Source: Saussurea involucrata (taxonomy: Eukaryota > Streptophyta > Magnoliopsida > Asterales > Asteraceae). From it: DNA of 64,000 nucleotides. A model generated the notes under the pieces. That model was not told the DNA's origin, ran no database searches, and was given only the letters and a program-made list of their open reading frames with translations. Positions 41,861 through 52,289 of this stretch are shown one piece after another; within the stretch, counting starts at the first letter, position 1, and every line of letters begins with the position of its first letter. Made by a program: the position numbers and the translations under genes. The DNA is taken from positions 40,958,001 through 41,022,000 of the forward strand of contig CM066314.1 of NCBI GenBank assembly GCA_033807775.1. Direction: 5' to 3'.

Positions 41861-43620
41861 TCGATACTTGGGCGAGTCTAGCTGAAAAGTTTCTTAAAAA
41901 ATATTTTCCTACAACAAGAAACGTAAAGCTCAGGCACGATATCATGAACTTTCGGCAAGAGAATGACGAGGCAGTCTCGGATGCATGGGAGAGATTTAAA
42001 GATTTAATTCGAAAATGTCCTCATCATGGAATTCCCAATTGCATCTAATTAGAAACATTTTATAATGGTCTTTCTAATGCTGCTAAAATTATTCTCGATG
42101 CTACGGCCGGTGGTGCTTTTGTTTCAAAAACTTACAATGAGGCATTTGATATTTTAGAAAAAGTTGCCAACAATAACACCGAATGGCAAAATGCTCGTGC
42201 CATCACTACACCAAATGCATCGGGAGTTCATGAAATTGATGCCATCACTTCTTTAAATGCACAAATTGTAGCTTTGACTAACTTGGTAAAAAATAATTTA
42301 AACATCAATGGAGAGAAAAACCAAGCTCAAGCTATTAATGAGTCGTGTGCATTTTGTGGGGAAAGTCATAATTATGAGAATTGTCCGGGAAATCCCGCTT
42401 CGGTAAATTATTTGGGAAATGCTAGAAATAGCCCTTTTTCTCAAACTTATAACCCGAATTGGCGGAATCACCAAAATTTCCTTGGTCGGGAAATCAAGGA
42501 CTTCAACCCCCCGGGGCAAGTCAACCCCAAAACCGAACACAAAATCCCCCGGGATTTTATCAAAATCAATAATCCACTTACCAACATGGTCAATCCTCAC
42601 AATCACATGCACCTAGGCAACCAAATGCATCGGAAGGTAACGGTTCACTAGAATCGTTGCTTAAAGGTTTTATAAACCAAACCAATGCAACCTTGAGAGG
42701 GTTTGAGACCCAACTTGGTCAATTTGCGACCGAGCTCAAAAATCGACCACAAGGGAATTTGCCTAGTGACACCGAGAACCCAAAAGGACCACACAAGGAA
42801 CATGTCAAGGCCATAAGCATAATGGAAATAGGTAACGTAGAGGATTCGCGTGAAAACGATAAATCTTCTACCACACCTATCGTGCAAAAAGATTCACATC
42901 TCTTCGATAGGGAGAATTTTCCTGGACTGTTCACTGCTGTTGAAAAAATGCAAGACCCTGTTTTTGTGTCTAAAACAACAGATTCGTCTGATCCTGTCAA
43001 AATTGCCGAGCAGCGTGCTCACAGTGGGCAGCCCGTGCCCACACCCAGCAAAAAGCAAACGAGCTTGGATCTACGTGAGTTGTCTTTTCCTGAAAGATTC
43101 AAAGATAAAAAGATGGATGTTCAGTTCAAGAAGTTTTTAGACGTTTTTAAACACCTCCATATTAACATTCCTTTGGTAGAAGCTCTCGAGCAAATGCCAA
43201 ACTATGTTAAGTTTTTAAAAGACATTCTCAACAAAAAGAGGAGACTAGGAGAATATGAGACGGTTGCTTTAACCAAGGAATGTAGTGCAATTCTTACTTG
43301 TAAAATCCCTCCAAAACTCAAAGACCAGGGAAGTTTTACCATCCCGTGCTCCATTGGTGGTCAAGAGGTCGGAAATGCACTATGTGACTTGGGTGCAAGC
43401 ATAAATCTCATGCCCTTGTCAATTTTTAACAAGTTAGGAATTGGTGAAGTAAGACCCACTACTATCACTTTGCAACTCGCGGATAGATCCATTGCCTATC
43501 CGAAAGGAAAAATTGAAGACATTTTGGTTAAAGTTGATAAATTCATACCGATTTTCTAGTTTTGGAATTTGAGGCAGATAAGAATATTCCCATCATCCTA
43601 GGAAGACCTTTTCTTGCGAC
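41861..43620 (+). pseudogene. Athila-1 gag and protease, truncated and broken
   Basis: Starts inside gag (matching 46463 onward in Athila-2). Gag has DAWERFKDLIRKCPHH, then a stop at about 42047, the CAFCGESHNYENC zinc knuckle (about 42347), a frameshift, and from 42657 a long open stretch (300 residues) ending in protease with CDLGASINLMP. The D-L-G triad is normal for this lineage. A frameshift at 43557 then leads to FEADKNIPIILGRPFLAT (43562-43620), where pol ends abruptly. RT, RNase H and integrase are missing. Confidence 0.8.
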
Positions 43621-44490
43621 CGACCGTCCACCACCACCATCGTCTCCTCCGTCCACCACCGCCGACGTGCCTTCCATCTCCGCCGCTTTCCACCATCTTT
43701 TTCTGCCATGGCTGTCCAAACCACCGTCGGTACCTCCTCCGAAAAAAATGACTTTTGGTTCATCATCATCCTTTTAAACATTTTTACTCTTATCTATCTT
43801 TTGGGTTTGTTTAAACAATCTTAACTGTGAGTACCCACCTTTTGTGTAACATTTGCGGGTTTTGGTTGATGTGTGCTAATCATTTGTGTTGCTTGAATTT
43901 TCGTTGTGGATTCCTTTCATTTTCAGGTACTTCGACTTCGCTCGACTATTTTTAGGTAACTTTGAGAGGGCGTAGTCCCTCTTGCATGGCCTAAACACGT
44001 TTCCCTTTGTTCCCACAACCAAGCCGTTTCACACGACAATGTGGACATTGTCCATCTTTAAGTTTGGGGGTGGGGAAATAGCATGATCATTACTTGTATG
44101 ATCCAAAAAAAATAAGTAAATAAATGTCTTCGAAAAATTGGAAGACCGCCTTCGAAAAATTGGAAGGAAAAACATAACCCAAAAAGCTCTTAGAAAATGG
44201 AAAATCAAAAAGCTTGGGTTTTTGTGACTGAAAGAGAACTCAAAGGAAAAGCAACAAAGATATATCCAAATGCCCTTTGTGGTTTAGTTCAAGTTTGGGG
44301 GGAGAATTTTTTTTTAGCCACAAACACTAACCCGAAAAGTCCTACCGATTAAAGTTCCGGCAAATAGTCAAGAAAGGAAGAAGTACACACTCCGAGGAAT
44401 CATTCAAGCATGTTTGTATGTTTCGTCTTCTTTCCCTCCGTAAAAATTCTTTTTCCTTCATTTCTTTTACTTGAGGACAAGCAAAACCTT
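43621..44490 (+). other. Athila-1 post-deletion spacer
   Basis: Proline/serine-rich coding-like text (43621-43750) is joined at the pol deletion. 43752-44053 is then nearly identical to 47753-48054 of Athila-2. 44128-44170 holds a near tandem of a CTTCGAAAAATTGGAAG word. No gene. Confidence 0.65.
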
Positions 44491-44503
44491 AAGTTTGGGG
44501 GTG
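44491..44503 (+). other. Athila polypurine tract
   Basis: AAGTTTGGGGGTG immediately before the LTR, typical of Athila/Tat elements. Confidence 0.85.
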
Positions 44504-45879
44504 TGATAAGTCTCATTTTTGAGAGTTTATTATTACTCTTTTTCTAGGATTCTATATCGTTTTTAAACCCACTTTGCTTCTTTCCCTTTTATTTGGTCTA
44601 AAATGTGATAAAATGATGATGACGTTTCAAAAGTTTATTTTCTTGGAAAAATCTGCACTGTTGATTGTGGGCACAGTGTGCCTACTATGGGCACGGACGG
44701 ATTTCACTTTAGACCAGCGGATACTGCATATTTCTGGGTAAAGAAGGGCATCTTAGTGCTGGCATTCTAAAGATATCAGGATCTGGACATTCCAGCAAAA
44801 CCATGGGCTTTGATGGTGGTATTAGGTAATACCCTTTGGATAATGTGAAAACTTTGTCCTTTGGGTATTGTGTTCTTGGGGCTATAAAAGAAGGGGCATG
44901 GATCATTTGGAAGGGCATCTATCTAATTTCCAGCTTTACTTACTTGCTTTCAGTAGAATTATTCTTCTTGTTTCATAAAAACTTGAAGATTTATAGCAAT
45001 TTCCTTTCTTATTTGTAATTTCCATTCTGCCAGCAGTGTACCCACTGTGGGCACGTCTTTAATTTTATGCAAGTAACTTTTATGCATTTCTTCTATATTG
45101 TTATGTCATTTAATTTGATTATGAGCTAAACACGTCTTTGGGTGTGGATGTGAACAAACTTGATACTAGTAGGCAACACTTGGGTGTGGCTATTTGTTAC
45201 TAACTCTCGAGATTGGTCACTTGAGTCGAGACTTAAACTCAACGCGGATAAGCCGATCACTTTGATGTGTTAATATTAGATCTTAGACCTCGAGAGGGGC
45301 GGATTTGACATACGGCTTAAGTGATGCACAAAGATTTGAGAGAGTCTTTGATAACCACGTCGAGAGGCGGGTTTTGTATGATTTATTAAGGTTCAAACGC
45401 CGGTCGATATTTATATCACAAAGAGATTTGGGTGTAAATCTCGATATTGGTAGAACTTGACGTTTAGAGTCAAACTTAATTAAATCGGCAAGATCGAGAG
45501 TTGGTAACAATGGAAACTTTATGGAAACTTTGTAGGACCTATTCATAAATCGCATCATTTCGAGAGATCGGGATTTTTGTGAACTTTTTGTCCTACAAAG
45601 CAACTAACCATTTTGTTACTACAAAAATCTCAAGGGAATTCACATCCATACCCATTTTTAATTATTCAAAAGTTTAATCATTTTCCAACAAACCAACATT
45701 ATTTTCAAACCGAGACTTGTGCAAGAAGTTCGTGACATTCTCTGTTTCTCAGTAGTTCAGTCCTCGTGGGATCGATACTTGGTAAATACTTGTCATTTTA
45801 TTACTTATAGCGATCATAGTTGTGGTGTATACTTGCACCCCCGCTGTGGGCACATTGTGACCATACGATTCTGCTATCA
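44504..45879 (+). repeat. Athila LTR shared by two bodies (1376 bp)
   Basis: Starts TGATAAGTCTC after the polypurine tract of Athila-1 and ends CTGCTATCA six bases before the primer site of Athila-2. It therefore serves as the 3' LTR of one body and the 5' LTR of the next. GTGGGCAC words recur (44670, 44690, 45045, 45845). Confidence 0.85.
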
Positions 45880-45885
45880 AGTTTT

Positions 45886-45903
45886 TGGCGCCGTTGCCGG
45901 GGA
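45886..45903 (+). other. Athila primer binding site (tRNA-Asp type)
   Basis: TGGCGCCGTTGCCGGGGA, the Athila/Tat-type primer site. Confidence 0.9.
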
Positions 45904-45986
45904 CTAGCGCGATTTTTTACATCCTGAGATATTGAATAATCACTTGAGCCTGTGTCACTTGTTTCAAAACAAAATCTTCGTGTTGT

Positions 45987-47501
45987 ATGCCACAGTTACA
46001 ACGCGGAGAACTTTTACCTCTTGATAACAAAATCGAAAGAACTATTGCTAGACGAAGAAGAGGAAATCGGCAAAACCCACCACCTTTAAACTGAAACATG
46101 GCAGCTCCACCGCCGCCACCTCCACCGGTTGAAACAACGGTAGGTATTGCCGATAGTAAAGATAGGAAAATAAGGGACTATGCAACGCCCGAGTTTGAAC
46201 AATTAAAATCGGGAATTATTAGGCCCAACATGAATGCACAAGCTTTTAAACCCGAACCCGTAATGTTTCAAATGATCCAAGCAATGGGTCAATTTGGAGG
46301 ATTACCATCGGAAGATCCGCATTCACATTTGAAATCATTTATAGAAATGACGGATCATTTTCGCATTCCCGGAGTAACACCGGAAGCTTTACGTTTGACA
46401 CTCTTCACTTATACGTTAAGGGATAGAGCTAAAGCATGGCTAAATTCGCAACCACCGGAATCCATTGATACTTGGGCGAGTCTAGCTGAAAAGTTTCTTA
46501 AAAAATATTTTCCTCCAACAAGAAACGTAAAGCTTAGGCACGATATCATGAACTTTCGGCAAGAGAATGACGATGCAGTCTCGGATGCATGGGAGAGATT
46601 TAAAGATTTAATTCGAAAATGTCCTCATCATGGAATTCCCTATTGCATCCAAGTAGAAACATTTAATAATGGTCTTTCTAATGCTGCTAAAATTATTCTC
46701 GATGCTACGGCCGGTGGTGCTTTTGTTTCAAAAACTTACAACGAGGCATTTGATATTTTAGAAAAAGTTGCCAACAATAACACCGAATGGCAAAATGCTC
46801 GTGCCATCACCACACCAAATGCATCGGGAGTTCATGAAATTGATGCCATCACTTCTTTAAATGCACAAATTGTAGCTTTGACTAACTTGGTAAAAAATAA
46901 TTTAAACATCAATGGAGAGAAAAACCAAGCCCAATCTATTAACGAGTCGTGTGCATTTTGTGGGGAAAGTCATAATTATGAGAATTGTCCGGGAAATCCC
47001 GCTTCGGGAAATTATTTGGGAAATGCTAGAAATAGCCCTTTTTCTCAAACTTATAACCCGAATTGGCGGAATCACCCAAATTTTCCTTGGTCGGGAAATC
47101 AAGGACTTCAACCCCCCGGGGCAAGTCAACCCCAAAACCGACCACAAAATCCCCCGAGATTTTTTCAAAATCAACAATCCACTTACCAACATGGCCAATC
47201 CTCACAATCACATGCACCTAGGCAACCAAATGCATCGGAAGGTAACGGTTCACTCGAATCGTTGCTTAAAGGTTTTATAAACCAAACCAATGCAACCTTG
47301 AGAGGGTTTGAGACCCAACTTGGTCAATTTGCGACCGAGCTCAAAAATCGACCACAAGGGACTTTGCCTAGTGACACCGAGAACCCAAAAGGACCACACA
47401 AGGAACATGTCAAGGCCATAAGCATAATGGAAATAGGTAACGTAGAGGATTCGCGTGAAAACGATAAATCTTCTACCACACCTATCGTGCAAAAAGATTA
47501 A
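45987..47501 (+). pseudogene. Athila-2 Gag, two nonsense codons
   Basis: Main open frame 46098-47501 (467 residues, MAAPPPPPPP start) with RDYATPEFEQL, GVTPEALRLTLFTYTLRDRA, PPTRNVKLRHDIMNFRQE, DAWERFKDLIRKCPHHGIP and the CAFCGESHNYENC knuckle. The same frame is open upstream to an ATG at 45987 (35 codons rich in R, with KIERTIARRRR) and interrupted only by a TGA at 46092-46094, so the true N-terminus is probably 45987. The TAA at 47499-47501 replaces a TCA codon in Athila-1; protein coding homologous to Athila-1 continues beyond it. Confidence 0.82.
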
Positions 47502-48054
47502 CATCTCTTCGATAGAGAGAATTTTCCTGGACTGTTCACTGCTGTTGAAAAAACGCAAGACCCTGTTTTTGTGTCTAAAACAGCATATCCATCTGATCCT
47601 GTCAAAATTGCCGAGCAGCGTGCTCACAGTGGGCAGCCCGTGCCCACACCCAGCAAAAAGAAAACGAGCTTGGATCTACGTGAGTTGTCTTTTCCTAAAA
47701 GATTCAAAGATAAAAATATGGATGTTCAGTTCAAGAATTTTTTAGACGTTTTTAGACTTTTGGTTCATCATCATCCTTTTAAACATTTTTACTCTTATCT
47801 ATCTTTTGGGTTTGTTTAAACAATCTTAACTGTGAGTACCCGCCTTTTGTGTAACATTTGCGGGTTTTGGTTGATGTGTGCTAATCATTTGTGTTGCTTG
47901 AATTTTCGTTGTGGATTCCTTTCATTTTCAGGTACTTCGACTTCGCTCGACTATTTTTAGGTAACTTTGAGAGGACGTAGGCCCTCTTGCATGGCCTAAA
48001 CACGTTTCCCTTTGTTCCCACAACTAAGCCGTTTCACACGACAATGTGGACATT
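47502..48054 (+). pseudogene. Athila-2 tail, deleted relative to Athila-1
   Basis: 47502-47752 continues gag/protease homology to about 43140 of Athila-1, then jumps directly to the 3' spacer (47753-48054). The protease core present in Athila-1 is absent. The copy is cut at 48054, before any 3' LTR. Confidence 0.8.
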
Positions 48055-48055
48055 C

Positions 48056-48700
48056 ACAAATTAATACTGAAAACTAAACAACTTCTAAAACACAAAGATT
48101 GAAAGCTATAAAGTTCAAGGAGAGATAGGAGTAGAGTGTCTTGAGCACAGAGTAATCTTCAAGAGTTTTGTAAGTAATTTTGCATGGAGAGGTATTCATC
48201 TTTTTATAGTGCCATGAACATGTGATGCATTGTTCACTTGTCACTTTGTTATTTGAAGGATAGGTTTGACTCTCAAAAGTTGATGTGTCTTTTCCTATGA
48301 TGATAGAAAGGTTTGATGGTGACAATATCTAAGAATGGGAAAAGGGACAAATGCACGACATTCCTTCTTTGATGAGAAAACCTTTTAGCAAAGACACAAT
48401 GGAGGATCCTCCTATTTGAGGATCCCACCGATTTGTCATGGACAAAGTAGGTGAGAGTCCTCTTAGGAAGGATGTTATGAGAGGATCCTCCAATTTTGAG
48501 GATCCCACCGATTTTCATGGGGACAATCGGTGGGATAGCCAAAGTTACCTCTTATGATGAAGATCTTCTTGGCAAGGAGATAAGGGGGGAAATCTCCTGT
48601 TTGGGATCTCACCGATTTTCATGGAGACAATCGGTGAGACAATTTAGTTTGGGTTGAGAAGTCCATCTTCAATCCGCATTGGTAGATATACTTCTTCTTG
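48056..48700 (-). repeat. LTR-like block, minus strand, with CACCGATT hairpins
   Basis: No ORF supported. The minus strand has CTATAAAAA at 48201-48209 followed by leader-like sequence, and two strong hairpins upstream: ATCCCACCGATT/AATCGGTGGGAT (48502-48536) and TCTCACCGATT/AATCGGTGAGA (48607-48639), plus a decayed third near 48420. Palindromes upstream of the TATA box are a known trait of Sirevirus LTRs, so a partial Sirevirus LTR is likely. Exact ends unknown. Confidence 0.5.
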
Positions 48701-48774
48701 ATTTCGGCTGATCTTTGACTTCAGCGAACTTTGATAGTATGACTAACTATTACAAAGAACCGTCTAAAATTTCT

Positions 48775-48926
48775 CTAAGTATAAAAGATGTTTTTCAAAG
48801 TTTGTAAGGAGATCAGGTCATCTTCAAATCTTTGATGAACCAACACCAGTTAAGGCAACACCAAATGTAGGATCTCATGATCAATCAGAGTTCAAATGAT
48901 ATGTTCCACCTCTGATTTTGGAAAAC
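48775..48926 (+). pseudogene. SIRE-4 gag, left part
   Basis: Encodes DQSEFK, a stop, then YVPPLILEN, matching the SIRE-2 Gag hinge (TDEFKLYVPPLILEAK). Interrupted by SIRE-3 and resumed at 63731. Confidence 0.75.
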
Positions 48927-48931
48927 ATCAT
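48927..48931. repeat. TSD of SIRE-3 (ATCAT), left copy
   Basis: Recurs at 63731-63735. Removing SIRE-3 rejoins the SIRE-4 gag frame at this codon. Confidence 0.93.
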
Positions 48932-49257
48932 TGTTAATGCATAAAATGTATTCAAGATTTAATGTGTATTTGTATAAACGTAAAGAGTCAAATACAATAG
49001 TCAATAGTCAAAGTAAGGGTATTGATAGTCAAAGTCAACACATTTAAGTGAAAGTCAAAGATGTATAAATAGGTGCTTGTAATAGATGTAGAAAGTAGTT
49101 GTCATTGTGGAAGATTCATACGTAATAGAGAGATGAGTTTCTAGAGAAAGAAAGTAGAGAGAGAAAGTAGATCTCAATTCTTATTCTTTGTATTCTTTCT
49201 CATGTAATGAAGATCTCTTGAGTTTATGATTGTTACCTGATTGAATCTAGGATCACA
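48932..49257 (+). repeat. SIRE-3 5' LTR (326 bp)
   Basis: TGTTAATGC to GATCACA. Six AGTCAA words (TTGACT on the other strand, the W-box core) lie at 48986-49058, ending 5 bp before TATAAATA (49064-49071). Confidence 0.95.
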
Positions 49258-49259
49258 AG

Positions 49260-49271
49260 TGGTATCAGAGC
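49260..49271 (+). other. SIRE-3 primer binding site (tRNA-iMet)
   Basis: Exact TGGTATCAGAGC two bases after the LTR. Confidence 0.92.
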
Positions 49272-50691
49272 ATAATTGAAGATATTTCTTCGATACGATC
49301 ATTCGAATCTCGACAATTCAAGTGAAAAAGTGCCTAATTTTGAAGATTTTGAAAATTTTGGAGTTCAATCTTCAAGTAAGTGTGTTCTAATCACTTGATC
49401 TATTAAAGATCTGTTCGTTGTTCGATTCTACATCAATTCTTATCTTCAGAATTGATCAACGTGAACAAAATTGGTAATTTAGAAAGTTTTTGAGTTTTTT
49501 CAGAAAATTTTAAGATCTAGAAGATTTTGATGTGCATGGATCGATTTTAGTCATTCAGATCATTTTCTACATTGATTATGAAGAGAATGCAACGATCAGA
49601 TCCAAATTTGATGAAGAATTGAGTGAGTTACGATTTTCAGATGTGAACAATAAATACACGCCGGAAAAACGTGATTTTGGCCGAAATTTTCTATTTTCAC
49701 CTGAGATTTGATGTTAGATGCTCACAGATCTGTTCGGTATGACGTAACAATCTGTTTGCAATCATTTGGGGTGAAATTCAGTAAGAAATCGAGGTGTTGG
49801 GGTTGTTAAAAGTGTTCGACGAAAACTCAACGTTTGGTGTTCATCTTTGTCGGACAACATAGGTCTTCAAATATTCATAACTGTCGTACGAAATTGTGTT
49901 CATAAACTCATAACTGTCGCACGATACTGACACTCATAACTGTCGTACATAGCTAGCACTCATAACTATCGTACAACATTTGACCGACTTCACATTTTAG
50001 TCGCACAAGGTGTGTCCGACAGTTACTGTTCATTGGACTTAGTCGCACAATGCGTGTCCGACAGTTACTGTTCATTGGACTTAGTCGCACAAGGCGTGTC
50101 CGACAGTTACTATTCATTGGGTCTAATCGTACAAGAGGCATACGACTTCTGCTGTTCATTTGCGCTAGTCGTACAAGAGGCATACGACTTCTACTGTTCA
50201 TTAGCGCTAGTTGTACAAGACCCATCCGACAGTAACTGTTCACTTACGCTAGCGGAACCCCCGTGCTAAATCTCGGGAGGGGGACATTTTTCTTGGACTT
50301 GAGCATAAAGCGTGGGTGATACATGACGCTTCCTCCTTCCTTCGAGCAAATCCGAACCAAGCTCTTAAGCCAAATTCCTACTCAACCCGCGGTTCATTGA
50401 CGGATTCTTTGTTATAAACTGTGATTTTACTCGGTTTGTCACTCAAAACTCGCTTGTTATCTTTCTTGTGAGCTTATCGGAACGAGCTTGAGTTTCTACT
50501 TTTTGAAGATGTGCTCGTGCATCCAGTCGAGGTTATGGCGCACATCGAATCCGGTTTTTCAAGGTTGAAAATAAGAAGAGTAAGAGCTTTTTTTAAGGGG
50601 GAGCCTAGACTTCATTCGAAGAAAAAGCATCGCTAAAGTTTTTCCAAGAAAAATCAAGGGGGGGAGGAGCTAAAGATTTTCAAGACAAATT
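49272..50691 (+). promoter_or_regulatory. SIRE-3 leader
   Basis: Non-coding. It holds scattered GTCGTACGA-like words (49880-49975), the 42-bp array (49999-50250), the G-rich motif GGAGGGGGACATTT (50276-50289) and a TTAAGGGGGAGC polypurine word (about 50596). The short ORFs on both strands here are products of the repeat. Confidence 0.75.
49999..50250 (+). repeat. Six-unit 42-bp tandem array in SIRE-3 leader
   Basis: Units start at 49999, 50041, 50083, 50125, 50167 and 50209, exactly 42 bp apart. Each has an inverted pair such as GTCGTA...TACGAC with 9 bases between (units 4-5) or GTCGCA...TCCGAC forms (units 1-3), followed by an ACTGTTCATT block. Confidence 0.93.
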
Positions 50692-51650
50692 TCTGATTTT
50701 GAGAAAGTTTTGATTCTTGAGCGTGAAAAGTTTGAAAACGAGAAAGCTATTTTTGAAACTGAACGGATATCTTTTGAAACGGAGAATAGTGAGCTTTCAA
50801 AGAAAATATCTGAGTTGGAAATAGTGTTGGAAAAGGAGAGAAAAGATTTTGTTAAACAGGGAGATATTTTTGAAAATGAAAAGAAGTGTTTTCAAAAGAA
50901 AAACATGGAAATTTTCAAAGAAAGATCTAAGAACAATTTTGAAGAAGAGAGAAACATCTTTAAGGCTGAAATTTTAAAGCTAACAAGGAGGTTATCTGCT
51001 TTAGCAACGGATGCTATGAAATCAAATCTGATCTACAGAAGAAACTTGATCTGACTGTTTAAGAAAGAAATGTTCTGTCCGATAAAGTTCAGCAATTGGA
51101 AGCAATTAAGATCAGAGTTAAATCATCTAAACAATTTAGTGCCGATACTATTGTTCAATCGCCGAATGATGGTTCAACTAATTCTTATTGTTCATCAAAG
51201 ACTGCTTCTGGTTCTGTTCATGAACGTTTTTCTGTTTCTTCGACAACGTCTGTCAAATCAAGAGGTCAGATGCGTCCTTCTAATCTTTTCTACAACCGTG
51301 ATGCTACAAGTTCTGATATACCTATCTTTAAGCCTGTAAAGATGGTATGGAAGGTAAAAGGTTCTTCACCTGAAAAAGATGCCTCGAAATCATCTGTTCC
51401 TCCACCGAAGGTGAACAAAACGAACAACGCTCATAAAGGTAAGTCTTTTGCTAAACCTAATCCTATATATTCTGCAAATCATTTGATTAGGTTGGCACAA
51501 AAGAAACTTTGTTGTTCTTCTTGTGGAACTCATGATTTCATTAAGCAAGAAAATGCACAATTTTGGTACGGTACTTATAATATTTCCTCAAGTAGAAAAG
51601 CACATAACAAGCCAGGACCCAAGTTCCATTGGGTACCAAAATCTCTTTAA
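50692..51650 (+). pseudogene. SIRE-3 gag, C-terminal half, broken
   Basis: Coiled-coil frame 50710-51054 (IFETERISFETENSELSKKI; ITKL-type block LKLTRRLSALATDAM matching SIRE-2 LTSKLAAMATDMM), a stop, then frame 51096-51650 with the conserved LIRLAQKKLCCSSCGTHDF cluster and the tail GPKFHWVPKSL (compare RKIWVPKVR). The N-terminal half of Gag is missing; 50290-50691 shows none. Confidence 0.8.
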
Positions 51651-51722
51651 TCTGTTTTGCAGGTTCATCATGTGTAATACTGATTTTCAGAACTATACCG
51701 AACACATGACTGGAAAATAGAA
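51651..51722 (+). pseudogene. SIRE-3 protease trace
   Basis: TEHMTGK survives where SIRE-2 has STHMTGR; the catalytic D-S-G is destroyed. The rest of pol is absent, as in SIRE-2. Confidence 0.6.
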
Positions 51723-51775
51723 GTGAAGTGTGCAAGTTGAAGAAGAGTACCTATGCTGAAATATATGCATAATTT

Positions 51776-51797
51776 CAGGGGGAGTGATTCTAATTTT

Positions 51798-51856
<59 letters not shown>

Positions 51857-52150
51857 CTTATTGACATATTTTTTATGCTTCTTTGTAGGAGGAGCATATG
51901 CAATCATGGTTTCTAAACACATCAGTTTAGAACCCGAGCATAAAAGACGATGGTTTCTAAACATATCAGTTTAGAACCCGTTCTTCAAAGTGTTTGATTT
52001 CTAAACACATCAGTTTAGAACTCGTACTTATTTGTTTTAGACTTTGATTGCTATACATACTAATTTTGTTTTGTTAAGATCTTTTGCAGATTTTGAGGGG
52101 GAGCTTATCTGATTTTTAATCAGTCTATCATAATTTGAGGGGGAGCTTAA
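51776..52150 (+). repeat. SIRE-3 polypurine motifs and TA microsatellite
   Basis: CAGGGGGAG (51777), TGAGGGGGAGC (about 52095 and 52137), a (TA)n tract at 51799-51847, and three repeats of a TTTCTAAACACATCAGTTTAG word (51910-52022). Confidence 0.8.
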
Positions 52151-52289
52151 ACGTTTAACTGTATGTATCTTCTGAACTTAATCTGAGATTGTTTGAAAGA
52201 AGAACGACTTTCAAGTATGAAAAACATTTTGCTAAATGTTCAAACCACTTCTCCATTCTCAAACAGATTTTATGAATTTGGAAGTGTGA

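Noticed and set aside
49999..50250. CRISPR-like array of regular repeats
   Set aside because: Repeats directly abut as a 42-bp tandem with no unique spacers, inside a plant retrotransposon leader.
50012..50269. Open frame made of 14-residue repeats (and a matching one on the minus strand)
   Set aside because: It follows automatically from a 42-bp tandem repeat, whose length is a multiple of three; it lies in the leader and has no homologue.
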